Below, one piece after another: positions 1-8,255 of a stretch of 44,856 nucleotides of DNA (positions within the stretch are counted from its first letter, which is position 1; every line of letters starts with the position of its first letter). Both the position numbers and the translations under genes were made by a program. The notes beneath the pieces are model-generated. The model was not told where the DNA came from. It was given only the letters and a program-made list of their open reading frames with translations, and made no database searches. The stretch spans positions 1 through 44,856 of the forward strand of contig DLMV01000073.1 of assembly GCA_002478225.1 (NCBI GenBank). Direction: 5' to 3'. Source of the DNA: Deltaproteobacteria bacterium UBA7527. Its GTDB lineage: Bacteria > Desulfobacterota > Syntrophorhabdia > Syntrophorhabdales > Syntrophorhabdaceae.

Positions 1-289
1 CTTCGACCGGCGAAGCGCTAAGCGGACCCACTATGCACATCGTGGCCGGCATCCAGCCATGCTGGTCGCTGGTCCAGCGCTGTGCATCAATACATTTCCT
101 ATAATCGGTATATATGTCGTTGATGCTATACCCCACGTTGAGTGAGGCAAAACCGCCGGCAAAGGGAAAAATCGGGACCCTGTCAGGTTTTTGCCTTGCC
201 CATAAGGCTTCTAATCTCTCATCGTCGTTTAGCCGGTCCTACTTCACAGTCCTGAATGTTGTCGTTTCATAATTGTCGCCAGAAACCAT
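1..289 (-). pseudogene. URO-D-like protein, 5' fragment with in-frame amber stop
   Basis: Read from an ATG at 289 behind an AAGGAGG ribosome site, the frame gives 16 codons and then TAG at 241-239. It continues in the same frame with residues typical of the N-terminus of the uroporphyrinogen decarboxylase-like family (ERLEALWARQKPDRVPIFPF, then FASLNVGYSI). Around position 60 the similarity seems to move to another frame (DAGHDVHSGSA), so there is probably a second lesion before the window edge. The family includes heme-pathway decarboxylases and corrinoid-linked methyltransferases, and I cannot say which this was. It lies downstream of the DUF1329 gene, with 265 bases between. The call as a decayed gene is fairly safe; a sequencing error at the TAG is the main alternative. 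Confidence 0.6.
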
Positions 290-484
290 CACCGCCTCCT
301 TGAATTGCTTATTCGTCGAAAAAATGTCCTAATTATTGGCACGCTTTACGGATACCCTATCCTCCTACAAGGTCTTCGTACAAAGGAGGGTCTATCCTTT
401 TTAGACCAAAATAGTCTTTTCAGCTCGTTAACAGGACATCTGAACAACTTCGGTCCGGCATTTGTCATATGGTTATCCAAGGGG

Positions 485-532
485 GGGCAGCAGCCGTGAG
501 TCTTAAGGGGTAGGAGGGTAAAGCTGCTGCCC
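485..532. repeat. 10-bp inverted repeat in the 290-554 gap
   Basis: GGGCAGCAGC at 485-494 is matched by its reverse complement at 523-532 with a 28-base spacer. It lies just past the DUF1329 stop codon in the direction of transcription, so it could be a transcript-end hairpin, but no T-run follows on the minus strand. I see nothing else convincing in 290-554 beyond the ribosome site of the broken URO-D gene. Confidence 0.35.
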
Positions 533-554
533 GTCTGATGATCAACCACGTTTC

Positions 555-1988
555 TTACTTAACGGTTCCGCGCGCTAAACCACGGAGGCTGATCTCCTCT
601 CTTCCAGCCCATAATGCCGGATAGATAAAGGTCCGGCTCGCAATGCTATGGAGATCAAGGTAATCCCTCTGGGTATGGATTTCAGACCCCATCAAACCCA
701 GATCCTCATAAAAGTAACTGATATTCTCGCAGGTCCTGTAAAGCCTTCCTTTCTGGTCATAGTTCTCGATCAAATGCAGCATGAATGTTTCCTTGTCAAT
801 ATACATGACCCTCCTGCTGTATATAAAGTTCGGGTCCTGTTGCTGGAGTTCGATTACATATACAGGCCTTCGCTCAAAATTAACGTTCTTTATCTCCCCC
901 TTATTGGTATAATAGGATGAACCGTCCGGAGGGACAAAAGGTATCAGGTACTCTCTCTCAGCTATTACCTTGTATTTATAAGGGTACCGTTTCGGGGTAA
1001 GCTGCTGATTGAATCCCTCAAAATCCTCATAGATCACATCCTGCCCGACGGCCGCATCCTGGGCGTCGGTAGCGGAAAGTCTCCTCAATCTTCTCAAGGA
1101 GTTTACATAGAGAAAAAAGAGGTCAAACTTATTGGGATCCAGATAGTTCATAATGCTTACAACATTTCCGTATATATCTCTCGGTGCAAGCATGCCAAAA
1201 TAAAAGGAACGGTGTTCCCCGTTCTTTTCGGCCCGCTCGTCGAGCCATCCATAGGGCTCCTGATAGACCCTTCCATGGGCCCTGACAGAGTAAAAATCAT
1301 AGAGCCCCTCGAAATCAGCAACGAGGTCTTTATTAAACCCCGTGGTGACCTGCAGCCCATGTTGACTATCACCCTGAAGGTAACGCTTCACCCAGTTGTA
1401 GACAACCTGTTGCGCTTTGTGCGGTCCGGAGGGTTTCGGAAATGGAAACCCGCCTTTATATGAGTCCGGAATCAGGTATCCCTGGGAGTCCAGTCGCGCA
1501 TTTGAAAGCTTCGTGGCCTCGCCGATTTTGGTGTGGTAGTACTGTTGCTGCGTCGGCACCACGGTGATTTCCGAGAAGTTCCCCGCATGAGGCGGTGCCT
1601 GGGGCGCAAAACGCAGGTAATGATTCGGAATCATCAATTCCTTGAAGGGCAACCTGTCTTTGTCTTTGTATGTGTATTTTCCGGGCTTGATCTCCGGTGC
1701 AATTTTTCCAACCACATCCGGCGCCTTAAAGCCGACGACATGAGACCATACCTTCTTCATCTCCTCTGGATTTGCCGAAAGCTTTGCATACACTTCGGGA
1801 GGCATGATCTTTTTCATGCTCAATACATTTCGGTAGGGCCTCGGATCATCAAACAAGGCCTTCTGGTTCTTCAGATCCTCAATGCTCAGTTTATATATCG
1901 GTCCAGCAGCCAGCGCGAGAGACCCCTCTGTACCGAGCATAAAAGCAACTGCCAAAAGACAATAAATAAATCGCATCAAAACACCCAT
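555..1988 (-). CDS. DUF1329 family exported protein
   Basis: Protein of 477 residues. The ATG at 1988 is chosen because a GAGGAGGAG ribosome site precedes it; an upstream in-frame start at 2039 would add 17 charged residues before the signal peptide. The N-terminus is a hydrophobic signal peptide ending near LALAA, so the mature protein is periplasmic or outer-membrane associated. The sequence looks like DUF1329, a family of about 450 residues related in fold to lipoprotein-sorting LolA/LolB proteins, with no proven function that I know of. It follows the DUF1302 gene by 52 bases and is the last intact gene of a four-gene transport operon. It may shuttle a hydrophobic ligand across the periplasm together with the RND permease; that role is inferred from context only. 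Confidence 0.8.
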   Translation of the reverse strand: MGVLMRFIYCLLAVAFMLGTEGSLALAAGPIYKLSIEDLKNQKALFDDPRPYRNVLSMKKIMPPEVYAKLSANPEEMKKVWSHVVGFKAPDVVGKIAPEIKPGKYTYKDKDRLPFKELMIPNHYLRFAPQAPPHAGNFSEITVVPTQQQYYHTKIGEATKLSNARLDSQGYLIPDSYKGGFPFPKPSGPHKAQQVVYNWVKRYLQGDSQHGLQVTTGFNKDLVADFEGLYDFYSVRAHGRVYQEPYGWLDERAEKNGEHRSFYFGMLAPRDIYGNVVSIMNYLDPNKFDLFFLYVNSLRRLRRLSATDAQDAAVGQDVIYEDFEGFNQQLTPKRYPYKYKVIAEREYLIPFVPPDGSSYYTNKGEIKNVNFERRPVYVIELQQQDPNFIYSRRVMYIDKETFMLHLIENYDQKGRLYRTCENISYFYEDLGLMGSEIHTQRDYLDLHSIASRTFIYPALWAGREEISLRGLARGTVK

Positions 1989-2040
1989 TTTCTCCTCCTC
2001 ATTTCTGTATATGGTGCGTGTTTGTTTTTCTTTGGACATA

Positions 2041-3606
2041 TTAACCCCATCTGTAGGTCACTTTCATATATAAATAATCTTTGTGGTCGTAAAATTCGAA
2101 ACTATTATTCATTACACCATTATTCATGTTATCCCGGCCCCCAAGGAACATTGCTCCCAGCGTATAGCGCCAGTTGCTGCTGTGATCATATTGAATCTGA
2201 TACCGAAACATGTCAGCCCTCCGGTTGATGTCCCGCATCCAGAAAAAGGAGGGCGTAAGTTTGTTGTTCATGTATGAGGTAGACAGCATCAACGTCGTCA
2301 TATAATTGTTGGGATCAATAAGCGCTTGATTGTCGTGTTCAATAAGATTTCTCCCGTTTGGATAGCTGAGGATCTTCCTGTGATAGAACTGCGGCATGAT
2401 GGTAATTCCCGAACGGGGATTGATAAACGGAACCCTTACCTTCCAGTCTACCCCAAGTGCCCAACGCACTTCATCTGTGTGGTAGAGCATACCCTTCGAT
2501 GTCGTATCCGCCGCGGCAAGCGTGTTCCCGAAGAGATAGAACGCTTCAAGCCTGATCACCGGGGCAATTCCTCCGAGGGCAGAACTCTTCAGAAAAGGAA
2601 CGTCCCTGCTGAAGGTACCTCCCGCAAAGCGGAGCAGGTCGTATCGACCCTGAAAGTTGGGATGGAGAAGCATCTTCCCGTCAGAGGCCATCTCTATACG
2701 ATTAGCAATAGGCATATTCCAGACCGTGGGCGAGTTGTCGATGCCGTAGAAGTAATTAAGAGTGACAATGGCATCCTTCACAATACCTTTGATCCTGAAA
2801 CCGTACTCGAACCCCTTGCTGCTCAGCGATCGCGGCTTGTCAACGTCGTAGGTGTCTGCAGACCCCAGGTGAATCTCTCCACCCGGCACAAAAGGGTTGT
2901 CAATCCTCGCGTTGGGCGCCCAGACCCCTCTCACGTCGTTCCCCGGCTGTATGGTCTTGTTTGGGATAAATGAAACGTTCGGGTTAAAGACAAACTCAAA
3001 TCCCAAATCCTGCAGCCATCCTGTTTCGACCTTCGGATAGTATTCTGTCTTTAGAAGCCATATGGGAATTATCGTGTTCTCGAATTCCACATCCGAAAAA
3101 CCACGGCTCTGGTCCATTGGATTAATCTGGTCCATTAACCGGAAACCGTCCGTTTCGCCCCAGGTCACCACCTGTTTTCCAAAACGGAAGGTGAAATCTC
3201 CCAGCGACCAGGTGACATGCGCCTCCTTGAGCAATTGCCAATATTCGTTATCCATGTAAAGGTTTCTCCGGGACTTGTTAAAGAGCTGATCATTCCATTC
3301 CTGATTGTTGGATTTAGCGTCGTACACCCAGTCGGCTGTAAACATTCCTGCTGTATAAAACCTGAGATTGTTCTTCGGGCTGTAATCGCCTTCAATAAAG
3401 ACGTTGGTGAGCAGCGACTGGACATCGCGGGCCGTATCATAATATCCTTTGTGGTTAAGGCTAAGAGCCGCACCTTGACTGATGTAGCCCGCAAGGTTAA
3501 GCGGTTTCCCGTAGAGGGAGTATTGCTCCGCTTCAGCCATCTGTACGGTACACACCGTTGCGAATAGGAGCAAAAAAACCAGAATTGCCAAGCTTCTACC
3601 CTTCAT
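2041..3606 (-). CDS. DUF1302 family outer-membrane protein
   Basis: Protein of 521 residues from the ATG at 3606, which has a GGGGAGGT ribosome site; an upstream start at 3678 has none and would bury the signal peptide. Residues 1-29 form a signal peptide ending MAEA. The rest is rich in alternating aromatic and polar residues and ends in an aromatic strand (YMKVTYRWG), as expected of a beta-barrel. The pattern fits DUF1302, a family of predicted outer-membrane proteins that commonly sits beside DUF1329. It is probably the outer-membrane channel of the module that also contains the RND permease upstream (160-base gap) and DUF1329 downstream (52-base gap). Substrate unknown. Confidence 0.8.
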   Translation of the reverse strand: MKGRSLAILVFLLLFATVCTVQMAEAEQYSLYGKPLNLAGYISQGAALSLNHKGYYDTARDVQSLLTNVFIEGDYSPKNNLRFYTAGMFTADWVYDAKSNNQEWNDQLFNKSRRNLYMDNEYWQLLKEAHVTWSLGDFTFRFGKQVVTWGETDGFRLMDQINPMDQSRGFSDVEFENTIIPIWLLKTEYYPKVETGWLQDLGFEFVFNPNVSFIPNKTIQPGNDVRGVWAPNARIDNPFVPGGEIHLGSADTYDVDKPRSLSSKGFEYGFRIKGIVKDAIVTLNYFYGIDNSPTVWNMPIANRIEMASDGKMLLHPNFQGRYDLLRFAGGTFSRDVPFLKSSALGGIAPVIRLEAFYLFGNTLAAADTTSKGMLYHTDEVRWALGVDWKVRVPFINPRSGITIMPQFYHRKILSYPNGRNLIEHDNQALIDPNNYMTTLMLSTSYMNNKLTPSFFWMRDINRRADMFRYQIQYDHSSNWRYTLGAMFLGGRDNMNNGVMNNSFEFYDHKDYLYMKVTYRWG

Positions 3607-3766
3607 AATTGTTACCTCCCCTTTTCTGATATAACGTTCCAAATAGCTCTGTTCGTCAAACATCCTAACAGTGACCAATACTGAAACTTACATCCCATCT
3701 TCTCAATCAGAGAAGCTTGCTTCTCATCCGGCTGTCTTGGGCAGACCGGGTGTCGATATTCCTTCG

Positions 3767-6247
3767 CTACCTATTGCTCTCACCCCCTTTTTCATGAATG
3801 TCTTGTATCTTTTCGTCTGTATCAATCCTGTTGCCATTCAGCCCCAGAGAATGTTTCTCGGCATTAGAAAACTCTGATTCCACTCCTACCCCTCCCCTCG
3901 TGATAAACCTGGGCTTTAAAAAATAGAGCATAAGCGGATGAAGCGTCAACGTAAGAAGCACGTTCACACCAAGAACAACTGCCAAGAATACTCCCATCTG
4001 CGCCTGAAATTTGAGACCCGACATGAAGTACCAGGGCAAGAGGGCTGCGAACATGGTAAGTCCCGTATAAACCACCGCCTTCCCCGTGGTACGCACGCCC
4101 ATAAGGATGGCCTTTGTCCAGTTCCCCTCATTGACAAACTCGTCGCGGCATCGACTGTAAAAATAGATCGCAAAATCCACGCCCATGCCTGCGCCTATGG
4201 CCGTAACCGGCAAGGTGTTGATGGAAAGGCCGATATTGTTCATGGCCATATAGGCCACCGCGACCAGGTTGGCAAATATAAGAGGAACTGTGAGCATGGC
4301 GCCCCCAACTATCGATAGGAAGGAAATAATGCAGAGAACGAAGATCGCGCCGTATACAATGCTGTCCATCTCCAGATGCCTTTCTTTCATCTCGTCGTTC
4401 AGAGCGATCTCCATGCCGACCCTTCCTCCCGCCAGCATAAACTCTCCGTTTTCGAGTTTCATGGGTCGGTTCTTAAAAAAATTGTACGCCGCATCCCTGA
4501 CTCGCAACAGGTTGTCCGATGTATGGTCGGAGAAATATATGGTCATCTGAGCTCTCTGTAGCATGCGGTCTATGAACCTGCTTAGCGTGCCCATATCCGT
4601 GTTGCTTTTCACGTAGCCCATCAGACCATAAAGCAACTCGGGGTTTTTTGGCAACTGGTACCATAATTGATCTCCGTCGTGCAGCGTAGCATTCACCATC
4701 TTTACGATGCTGATGACGGAGCTGGAAGATTTATATATGTCAGGCAGCTCCTGCTTCATGTGGCGTGAGAAGGCCTCAAAGGTAGTAAGCACAGCAGGAT
4801 CGTAGACGGATCCGACTTTGCCCTCGTAGAAGAGCATAAAATTATCTGACGATGCATCAAACGCCTTATTCATCAGGGCCTGATCTTGATTGTATTTGTG
4901 ATCGGGCCACAGAAGAGGAGATCCTGGCGTGGGATCTCCCACCTTTATTCCTAACGACAGCCAGATGGAAAGCGCCAGGACGCCAACGATAGCTCCGAAT
5001 ATCACAGCCTTGCCGCGCCCTATGGAAAACCGCGTAATTGCCACAATCACCTTGTCCATCCTGTCCAGTTTTCCGCGTTCAGCAGACCACTTATCGCTGG
5101 CCTCCCTCATAGGCATAAAGCTGCAGATTATGGGGGTGAGGATGGAGGTTAATACAATGCTCGTCATCCAAAGACTCATGACAAGGGCGAGCTGCTTCAT
5201 CAGGGCTATCTTTGCAAGCCCCAATACAAGGAACCCTGCGGCATCCGTAGTCACTGCGGCAAACGCGGGAATCACCATGGATCTCATGGTCATATAGCAC
5301 GCCTGCCCGCTGTCGTTATTTGCGGCATGAAGCTCTTCAAGATATCTGTATGTTGACTGTACCGAATGGCTTACCATCATAGCGCCTACAAGGAAGGCAA
5401 GGACGTAGAGAAGCGGACTGAAATTGAAACCCGTAAAACCCATAATACCGAGGCCGACAATGGTGAAGAAAAAACTCGTTGCAACGGGGACAAACATACC
5501 CACACGATTCCTGAAGATCAGAAACAGCATAATGATCATGAGGATCATGCTCACCATGAAGATCTGATAGATCTGTTGTTTGAAGCTGTAAATCCATCCC
5601 ATGAGCACGGGATATCCAACAAGATGGATGGAGGTGTTGTCGTTGGAATATTTTTCGGCTATCTCCCTGAGAAGCCCAAATGCCCTTTCGTAAGAAATGT
5701 TCTCTTTGAATTCCGTGAAAAGAAGCGCTGCCGTTCCATCCTGCGATACCAATACTCCGTTGTAGGCAGGAGTGGAAAATATGCTTGTTTTCAGATCCTC
5801 CATCTCGGCAGGAGTCCCAGGAACGTTTGGCCACATAAGCGGTTCTATCTTGATTTCACCCTTCTTCAGGGTTGTCACTTTCTTTATGGAACGGCTCGCT
5901 ATGGAAACCGTGAGTATCCTGTATACCTCCTCCCACATCTCTACTTCATTTGTTATGTTTTGCAGCTTTGTCAGCGTATCTTTATTAAATATGTTCCCGT
6001 TTTTCACTTTAACGATAATGACGCCCCCGGATCCACCGCTCCCGAAGACCTCAGAAAATTTCGCATGAAGTTTGAGATATGGGTGATCATAAGGCAGCAT
6101 GTCCTGCAGGATCACTTCTCCTCTTATTTTCAGTGCTCCATAGAAAAACACAGCAAGAACAACTAACACCACCAGCAGTATAGCCAGCCTGTGGCTTGCC
6201 ATGAACCATGCAAACCGGTCCATAAACCTCTTTGTATCGTTAGACAT
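3767..6247 (-). CDS. MMPL/RND superfamily transporter permease
   Basis: Protein of 826 residues starting at the ATG at 6247 (AGAGGTG ribosome site); an ATG 27 bases upstream is less well placed. The layout is the RND pattern of two repeats: one membrane helix near residues 20-40, a large periplasmic loop, a cluster of helices near 230-390, a second helix near 415-435, a second loop, and a final helix cluster near 635-780. The stretch GAGMGVDFAIYFYSRCRDE in the C-terminal cluster is typical of MMPL-type permeases. At about 800 residues it is closer to MMPL/HpnN-like lipid and hopanoid transporters than to the 1000-residue AcrB type. No membrane-fusion gene is present; the DUF1302 and DUF1329 proteins probably complete the envelope path. 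Direction of transport cannot be told. Confidence 0.88.
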   Translation of the reverse strand: MSNDTKRFMDRFAWFMASHRLAILLVVLVVLAVFFYGALKIRGEVILQDMLPYDHPYLKLHAKFSEVFGSGGSGGVIIVKVKNGNIFNKDTLTKLQNITNEVEMWEEVYRILTVSIASRSIKKVTTLKKGEIKIEPLMWPNVPGTPAEMEDLKTSIFSTPAYNGVLVSQDGTAALLFTEFKENISYERAFGLLREIAEKYSNDNTSIHLVGYPVLMGWIYSFKQQIYQIFMVSMILMIIMLFLIFRNRVGMFVPVATSFFFTIVGLGIMGFTGFNFSPLLYVLAFLVGAMMVSHSVQSTYRYLEELHAANNDSGQACYMTMRSMVIPAFAAVTTDAAGFLVLGLAKIALMKQLALVMSLWMTSIVLTSILTPIICSFMPMREASDKWSAERGKLDRMDKVIVAITRFSIGRGKAVIFGAIVGVLALSIWLSLGIKVGDPTPGSPLLWPDHKYNQDQALMNKAFDASSDNFMLFYEGKVGSVYDPAVLTTFEAFSRHMKQELPDIYKSSSSVISIVKMVNATLHDGDQLWYQLPKNPELLYGLMGYVKSNTDMGTLSRFIDRMLQRAQMTIYFSDHTSDNLLRVRDAAYNFFKNRPMKLENGEFMLAGGRVGMEIALNDEMKERHLEMDSIVYGAIFVLCIISFLSIVGGAMLTVPLIFANLVAVAYMAMNNIGLSINTLPVTAIGAGMGVDFAIYFYSRCRDEFVNEGNWTKAILMGVRTTGKAVVYTGLTMFAALLPWYFMSGLKFQAQMGVFLAVVLGVNVLLTLTLHPLMLYFLKPRFITRGGVGVESEFSNAEKHSLGLNGNRIDTDEKIQDIHEKGGESNR

Positions 6248-6281
6248 GACTGCACCTCTCATGTTGGATAGCATCCATACA

Positions 6282-7298
6282 TTAAAAGACTATTTTCTCC
6301 CAGGTCTTTGAGGTACTGCGATACATAACACCCTCTTTCCCGACTGCTATAAAACCGGACCCCTTTCTCCAGGCAATTCCATAAATCCAGCTGTACCTGA
6401 TCGGCGGATTGAACTCAATTGTTCTCCATGTTTTTCCTCCATCAATAGAAGAAAAACAGTTGCCGGTCCCACCGATTATAAAAGTGTTCTGCCTGTCAGA
6501 AGAAATGGAAAAGAACGGGGCTTTCAAGCCCTTGACTTGCACTTGCTGCCAGGTCTTTCCCCCATCGATCGTCTTTGTAACATAACCGTCTATTCCCACG
6601 GCCCAAACTGTTAGTGGATCCAACGCGATCACATCAAAAAGATATGTGCCCCCGATCAGTTCCCCTGTTTCTTCTGACAGATCGGAGAACCCTGCCTGCT
6701 GTTCCCAAGTCTCTCCTCCATCCCTGGTCCGGTAAATGTAGCCAAATTCTCCCACTACCCAGCCGTTTTTGGCGTCACAGAAGGCAATGGCCTTGAGGAT
6801 ATAGTCAAGATCCTTGAACTGTATCTTCCAATTCTTACCCCCGTCATTCGTTGACAAGATATGTGTACGCTCACCCACGATGAACCCTTTTAACGGCGTC
6901 AGGAAATGGACGTCCATGAGAAAAAGGTTTACCGGACTCTTTTGCGTTTCCCAGGTCTTGCCACCATCGTTTGTGTGCATAATAGTCCCTTCTTCCCCAA
7001 CGACCCAACCGTTTTTGGAATCTACGAAGTGGATGGCGCTCAAGGTATGCTCCGTTCCGGTTTTTTGGCGGCTCCATGTCTTTCCGCCGTCTGTGGTATG
7101 CAATATTGTTCCGTAGCGCCCGCTGGCCCATCCCTCCTTTTCATTAGGGAATGTTACTGAGAACAGGTCGTCCTGCGATCGAACCGGCTGGGCGTGCAGC
7201 ATCACGGGAACTACGAGCAAAGACACTGTAAACCCCAAGATTAATACACTCAACACGGATATCGGTGTATTAATTGACAAACGAAAATGTGCCTTCAT
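6282..7298 (-). CDS. YCF48-like seven-bladed beta-propeller, exported
   Basis: Protein of 338 residues. The ATG at 7298 has an AGGAGG site, and the start 18 bases upstream has none. A signal peptide (about residues 1-37, ending near MLHAQ) precedes seven repeats of about 40 residues. Six carry the block DGGK/ETW or DGGKNW (Asp-box-like) after a GWVVGE-type strand; the last is degenerate (SKTW). This matches the YCF48/BNR-repeat family, whose plant and cyanobacterial members assist photosystem II assembly. Here it is the first gene of an operon with an RND permease (34-base gap), DUF1302 and DUF1329, so an assembly or docking role for that transporter is a reasonable guess. Operator-like dyads lie 80-120 bases upstream of the start. 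Confidence 0.85.
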   Translation of the reverse strand: MKAHFRLSINTPISVLSVLILGFTVSLLVVPVMLHAQPVRSQDDLFSVTFPNEKEGWASGRYGTILHTTDGGKTWSRQKTGTEHTLSAIHFVDSKNGWVVGEEGTIMHTNDGGKTWETQKSPVNLFLMDVHFLTPLKGFIVGERTHILSTNDGGKNWKIQFKDLDYILKAIAFCDAKNGWVVGEFGYIYRTRDGGETWEQQAGFSDLSEETGELIGGTYLFDVIALDPLTVWAVGIDGYVTKTIDGGKTWQQVQVKGLKAPFFSISSDRQNTFIIGGTGNCFSSIDGGKTWRTIEFNPPIRYSWIYGIAWRKGSGFIAVGKEGVMYRSTSKTWEKIVF

Positions 7299-7379
7299 GG
7301 AGCCTCCTGAGATCAAGGAATCGAAATATATGGCTGCTGAACCTATATAGCGTCTGGTTTTTAATGTCCTTCATTATTT

Positions 7380-7415
7380 ACCGTTCGGTCAATCAAAATA
7401 AATTGATCGATCAAT
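7380..7415 (-). promoter_or_regulatory. Two adjacent operator-like dyads upstream of the transport operon
   Basis: On the minus strand the sequence holds ATTGATCGATCAAT (7415-7402, a perfect palindrome) and then ATTGACCGAACGGT (7393-7380). Both match ATTGANCGANC, and their centres are 22 bases apart, about two helical turns. The same pattern, ATTGAGCGACC, is found at the hyuA promoter (21209-21195). The size and dyad form are like TetR-family operators. I could not place a convincing -35/-10 pair beside them. The remainder of the 7299-7562 gap is AT-rich and holds nothing else I recognise. Confidence 0.5.
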
Positions 7416-7562
7416 CAATTTTATTTAACTAATTTTTTTTTGTCAAGCCAATTTTACGCTTCACCCGTCATAATTCCTATTTAGCGATTTGCTTTTTAAG
7501 CAAAAACAACATCCTTTGAAATTTTCCTGCTCACTATAACCGCGTGCAGGGCTCAAGGCAAA

Positions 7563-8210
7563 CTAAAGCCTAATCCATCGGTTCTCGCCAAACCTTTCCG
7601 TACAGCGCAATATTCGACTCCTGTAATGTACAGCGTACTTCCGTCGTAATTTTTCTGTTACGCGCCTGAAATCCTGATCGTTAAGTAAACGTCCTATGTG
7701 CAGGGGATCCTTGAAGGTAAATTCTATAACGATCTCGCAAAGGTCAACAAAAATTACATTCCAGCCACCGGTCACTTCTACATAGTCGATCATTTTCATT
7801 ACAGGTAAATGTTCATTAAGCACAAAATCTGTATAATGTTTCTTGGTGCCGGAGCGAAGATCATAATACTGGTTAAACTTCCATACCTGCTTCTGGATGA
7901 CATACTTCTCACTCTTCAGGTTGCCCGTCGGCGCCAGAACGTAACTGCCGTAATCATAAACTAATGTCTTTAACCTGGCCGTCAGGTCCCTGAACCTCTC
8001 TGTTGCTATGACACGGGCAAGGTTCGAAGCGTTTTGAGCAGAAAGAACAGCGACTATCCGAGGTCCAAACCCCATTTCTACATAGTACCCGCCCACCGAA
8101 ATAAGATCCATGGTCGTGGTTTTGGGAATATATGTTTCGGTGATAAATCCGGCGTACTCATCTTCGGAACCCTGGACAACATCCCAGTTCTGAATGAATA
8201 ACACGGGCAT
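7563..8210 (-). CDS. Uncharacterised protein with two homologous halves
   Basis: Protein of 215 residues, with an AGGAGG site directly before the ATG at 8210. There is no signal peptide or membrane segment, so it is cytoplasmic. I do not recognise the family. The two halves (about residues 1-98 and 105-215) appear to repeat one unit: a first strand (IQNWDV / KQVWKFNQYY), an EY..F or YTDF helix, a GGYYVE / TGGWNV strand, an RIVAV / EIVIEF strand, then ERFRDLTARL / QDFRRVTEKL and a final YGSYVLAPTG / HYRSRILRCT strand. That order resembles tandem ferredoxin-like units of the dimeric alpha/beta-barrel (NIPSNAP or EthD-like) fold, but this is only a pattern judgement. It is the last gene after thiolase and URO-D-like protein, so it probably belongs to the same catabolic operon. 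Confidence 0.7.
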   Translation of the reverse strand: MPVLFIQNWDVVQGSEDEYAGFITETYIPKTTTMDLISVGGYYVEMGFGPRIVAVLSAQNASNLARVIATERFRDLTARLKTLVYDYGSYVLAPTGNLKSEKYVIQKQVWKFNQYYDLRSGTKKHYTDFVLNEHLPVMKMIDYVEVTGGWNVIFVDLCEIVIEFTFKDPLHIGRLLNDQDFRRVTEKLRRKYAVHYRSRILRCTERFGENRWIRL

Positions 8211-8255
8211 GAATCCTCCTTTTACTTCTCTTCGGCAGCCAATACCATTTCCGCT

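Noticed and set aside
239..241. TAG as a pyrrolysine codon
   Set aside because: The position at the N-terminus and a second frame change downstream fit decay better, and TAG is used as the normal stop for the RND, HyuB and PAC2 genes in this window.
1533..2228. Long open frame on the plus strand opposite the DUF1329 and DUF1302 genes
   Set aside because: It has no ribosome site, no recognisable protein features, and lies antisense to two genes with signal peptides and good starts.
5366..6166. Open frame of 266 codons on the plus strand inside the RND gene
   Set aside because: Composition (rich in His, Lys, Glu) is that of an antisense shadow of hydrophobic codons; no start signal.
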